13,939 bases of DNA. It comes from JAKAWQ01 sp035549615. GTDB taxonomy: Bacteria > Pseudomonadota > Alphaproteobacteria > Acetobacterales > Acetobacteraceae. The stretch is taken from assembly GCA_035549615.1 (NCBI GenBank), contig DASZQO010000046.1, positions 1 through 13,939 of the forward strand, written 5' to 3'. Shown piece by piece: positions 12,482 to 13,939 of this stretch. The position numbers and the translations under genes are program-made. The notes beneath the pieces were generated by a model. It ran no database searches. It was not told the origin of the DNA and was given only the letters and a program-made list of their open reading frames with translations. Every line of letters starts with the position of its first letter. Position 1 is the first letter of the stretch.

Positions 12482-13442
12482 GAGCAGCCTCGCGCAGGAA
12501 GCAGCGGACCGCCATGTCTTCCGCTTCGTAGAGCTCAGGCGGGTCGATCGAGCAGCGCCCCATTACCTTCGCGCAACGCGGGTGAAATCGGCAGCCGGTC
12601 GGCAGCATCACCATGTTCGGCGGCGAGCCGGGAATGCCTTTGAGAGGAATTTTCGGACCATACACAGAAGGAAATGATTCGAGCAGCCCCTGCGTATAAG
12701 GATGCCCCGGTGATTGGAAGATCCGGCGTGTTGGCCCGATCTCGACAATGACGCCGGCGTACATGACCGCGAGCCGGTCGGAGAAATGGCCGACAAGAGA
12801 CATATCATGCGTGACGAAAATGACGGCAAACCCGAGACTTTTCTGAAGCGCCTTGATCTGTACCATCAGCGAACGCTGGGCCACGACATCGAGAGCAGAG
12901 GTCGGCTCATCCATGACGATGAGTTCCGGTGAAAGCAGCAGAGCCATCGCGATCATCACACGCTGCCGCATCCCGCCGGAAAGCTGATGAGGAAAGCTGT
13001 TGAGATGCACAGGATCGATCCCGACCAGCGAAAGCACTTCCCGCGAGCGCGCGCGGATCGCGGCGCGATCGGCATAGCCATGAGCACGCATCGCATCCGC
13101 ATATTGCGCCGCCACGGTCTTCACCGGATTGAGCGCATTCATGGCGCTCTGCATAACCACCGAATAGTCGCGCCAGCGAATGGTCCGGAGCGCCCCCGCC
13201 GCGAGCTGGACGAGATTCTGGCCCTTGAAGACGATGGCTCCGCCGGCAAGCCGTGCCGGCGGGGTGAGCAGCTGGGTGATCGCGAAGAGCAGGGTCGATT
13301 TTCCACACCCGGATTCACCCACGATTCCGAGGAACTCACCCGGATGGATCGCGAAGCTCACCCGATCGACCGCCCGCGCCGGCCCCTCCGGCGTCGGGTA
13401 TTCAACCCGGATGTCGCGGACTTCAAGGATCGGATCGGCCAC
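12465..13442 (-). CDS. Opp/Dpp-type ABC ATPase, DppD/OppD-like
   Basis: A 325-residue ATPase, first of the pair. Motifs are Walker A GESGCGKST (42-50), Q-loop region VVMQSAMNALNP (Gln98), signature LSGGM (154-158), Walker B VMDEP (176-180) and switch His212 in FVTHD. The C-terminal HPYTQGLL region ends with Cys284, Cys290, Cys297 and Cys314. The Q-loop text QSAMNALNP replaces the usual QDPM-type wording of peptide importers. I chose the GTG at 13442 (reading VADPILEVRD), with GGGGA a few bases upstream. It gives the family's usual length and only a 20-nt overlap with the permease. An ATG at 13493 would overlap it by 71 nt without a ribosome-binding site, but cannot be excluded. Confidence 0.87.
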   Translation of the reverse strand: MADPILEVRDIRVEYPTPEGPARAVDRVSFAIHPGEFLGIVGESGCGKSTLLFAITQLLTPPARLAGGAIVFKGQNLVQLAAGALRTIRWRDYSVVMQSAMNALNPVKTVAAQYADAMRAHGYADRAAIRARSREVLSLVGIDPVHLNSFPHQLSGGMRQRVMIAMALLLSPELIVMDEPTSALDVVAQRSLMVQIKALQKSLGFAVIFVTHDMSLVGHFSDRLAVMYAGVIVEIGPTRRIFQSPGHPYTQGLLESFPSVYGPKIPLKGIPGSPPNMVMLPTGCRFHPRCAKVMGRCSIDPPELYEAEDMAVRCFLREAAHVRCA

Positions 13443-13939
13443 CGCGTCCCCGGGCCGGGCGAAGGGCCGGATTGGAGATTTCATCGAACGCATAGTTCAG
13501 AAGTGCGAAGGCTCCGCCAAGAAGCGCGATGCCGAGCCCCGGCGCGATCGCCCAGAGCGGCAGGCCGGCCTGGAGCGCCTCATTGTTCTGCGCCCAGTAC
13601 AGCATCGTTCCCCAGCTGTCGGTGTTGACATTGCCGAGGCCGACGAATTGCAGCCCGGCAGCGGTGAGAATTGCATAGACCGAGGCACCGAGGAAGTTGG
13701 CGACCAGCAGCGATGTCATGTTCGGAAGAATCTCGGAGACGATGATGCGGAATGTCCGCTCACCCCGCAGCCTGGCCGCCACGAGAAAATCCCGGTTGCG
13801 GAGCGAAAGCACCTGCGCGCGCAACTGCCGCGCCCCATAGGCCCAGCCCGTCACCACCAGAACCGCGATGATGGTGGCGTTGCCGCCGGTCTTCGAATAG
13901 GCGGCGATGACCACGACGAGCGGAAAGGCGGGGATGACG
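13423..13939 (-). CDS. Opp/Dpp-type ABC permease, DppC-like (5' end beyond window)
   Basis: The visible 171 residues are the C-terminal part of a DppC/OppC-type inner-membrane permease. The frame stays open to the right edge, where it reads VIPAFPLVVVIAAY. Visible membrane segments are there, near TIIAVLVVTGWAYGARQL, in TSLLVANFLGASVYAILTAAG and in LWAIAPGLGIALLGGAFALLN. The cytoplasmic docking loop contains FLVAARLRGERTFRIIVSEILPN, the Opp/Dpp form of the EAA motif, with A-x-x-x-G spacing. It ends with FDEISNPALRP, typical of the family. The stop overlaps the next ATPase start. The binding protein and partner permease should lie upstream, outside the window. Substrate unknown. Confidence 0.88.
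   Translation of the reverse strand, partial: VIPAFPLVVVIAAYSKTGGNATIIAVLVVTGWAYGARQLRAQVLSLRNRDFLVAARLRGERTFRIIVSEILPNMTSLLVANFLGASVYAILTAAGLQFVGLGNVNTDSWGTMLYWAQNNEALQAGLPLWAIAPGLGIALLGGAFALLNYAFDEISNPALRPARGRGGRSDP

Noticed and set aside
1..13939. CRISPR array, transposon or toxin-antitoxin/defence genes
   Set aside because: No regularly spaced repeats, no transposase or integrase motifs, and no small paired genes were found. The palindromic repeats at 51-273 are only two or three copies with unequal spacing.

Overview
The window is G+C-rich and densely packed. It reads like an alphaproteobacterial chromosome segment, probably of the order Hyphomicrobiales/Rhizobiales. This rests on the many solute-transport operons, a SorC-type polyol regulator, the alphaproteobacterial style of the tRNA-Thr(UGU), and small palindromic intergenic repeats. 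The genus cannot be fixed from sequence alone.

Layout. Positions 1-271 hold no gene but contain repeated stem-loop elements. Positions 272-9271 form one sugar or polyol catabolic locus, entirely on the minus strand. In transcription order it has two units. The first is a SorC-family regulator (9271-8198), an FGGY kinase (8094-6523) and a zinc-dependent polyol dehydrogenase (6499-5480). The second is an ABC importer: binding protein (5325-3973), MalF-type permease (3849-2947), MalG-type permease (2950-2129) and MalK/UgpC-type ATPase (2111-1026). It ends with an SDR closely resembling dicarbonyl/L-xylulose reductase (1015-272). Each unit is preceded by a very similar long dyad (TGATTATTTCT on one arm), at 9286-9317 and 5362-5394. 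This is the best regulatory signal in the window and is most simply read as the operator of the local SorC regulator.

Positions 9272-9777 are non-coding and carry the regulator promoter and operator, plus a second unrelated palindrome (9661-9681). A single plus-strand gene follows (9778-10749), for an amidohydrolase-2 family protein like gamma-resorcylate or 2,3-dihydroxybenzoate decarboxylase. A gene-free stretch (10750-11168) leads to tRNA-Thr(UGU) at 11169-11240, which has a recognisable promoter. From 11453 to the right edge runs the 3' part of an Opp/Dpp-type ABC import operon on the minus strand: a permease truncated by the window edge and two ATPases. Its binding protein and first permease should lie beyond the right edge.

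Working model (inference). The importer brings in a polyol or ketose. The SDR would interconvert L-xylulose and xylitol with NADPH, the MDR dehydrogenase would oxidise the polyol with NAD, and the kinase would phosphorylate the resulting ketose. That would resemble the eukaryotic L-xylulose, xylitol, D-xylulose, xylulose-5-phosphate route. The kinase has a glycerol-kinase-like NQRET substrate loop, so the real substrate remains open. I saw no CRISPR array, phage, integrase or transposase genes. Nothing here is clearly a wholly new system. The most checkable novelty is the regulon logic and the pathway assignment.
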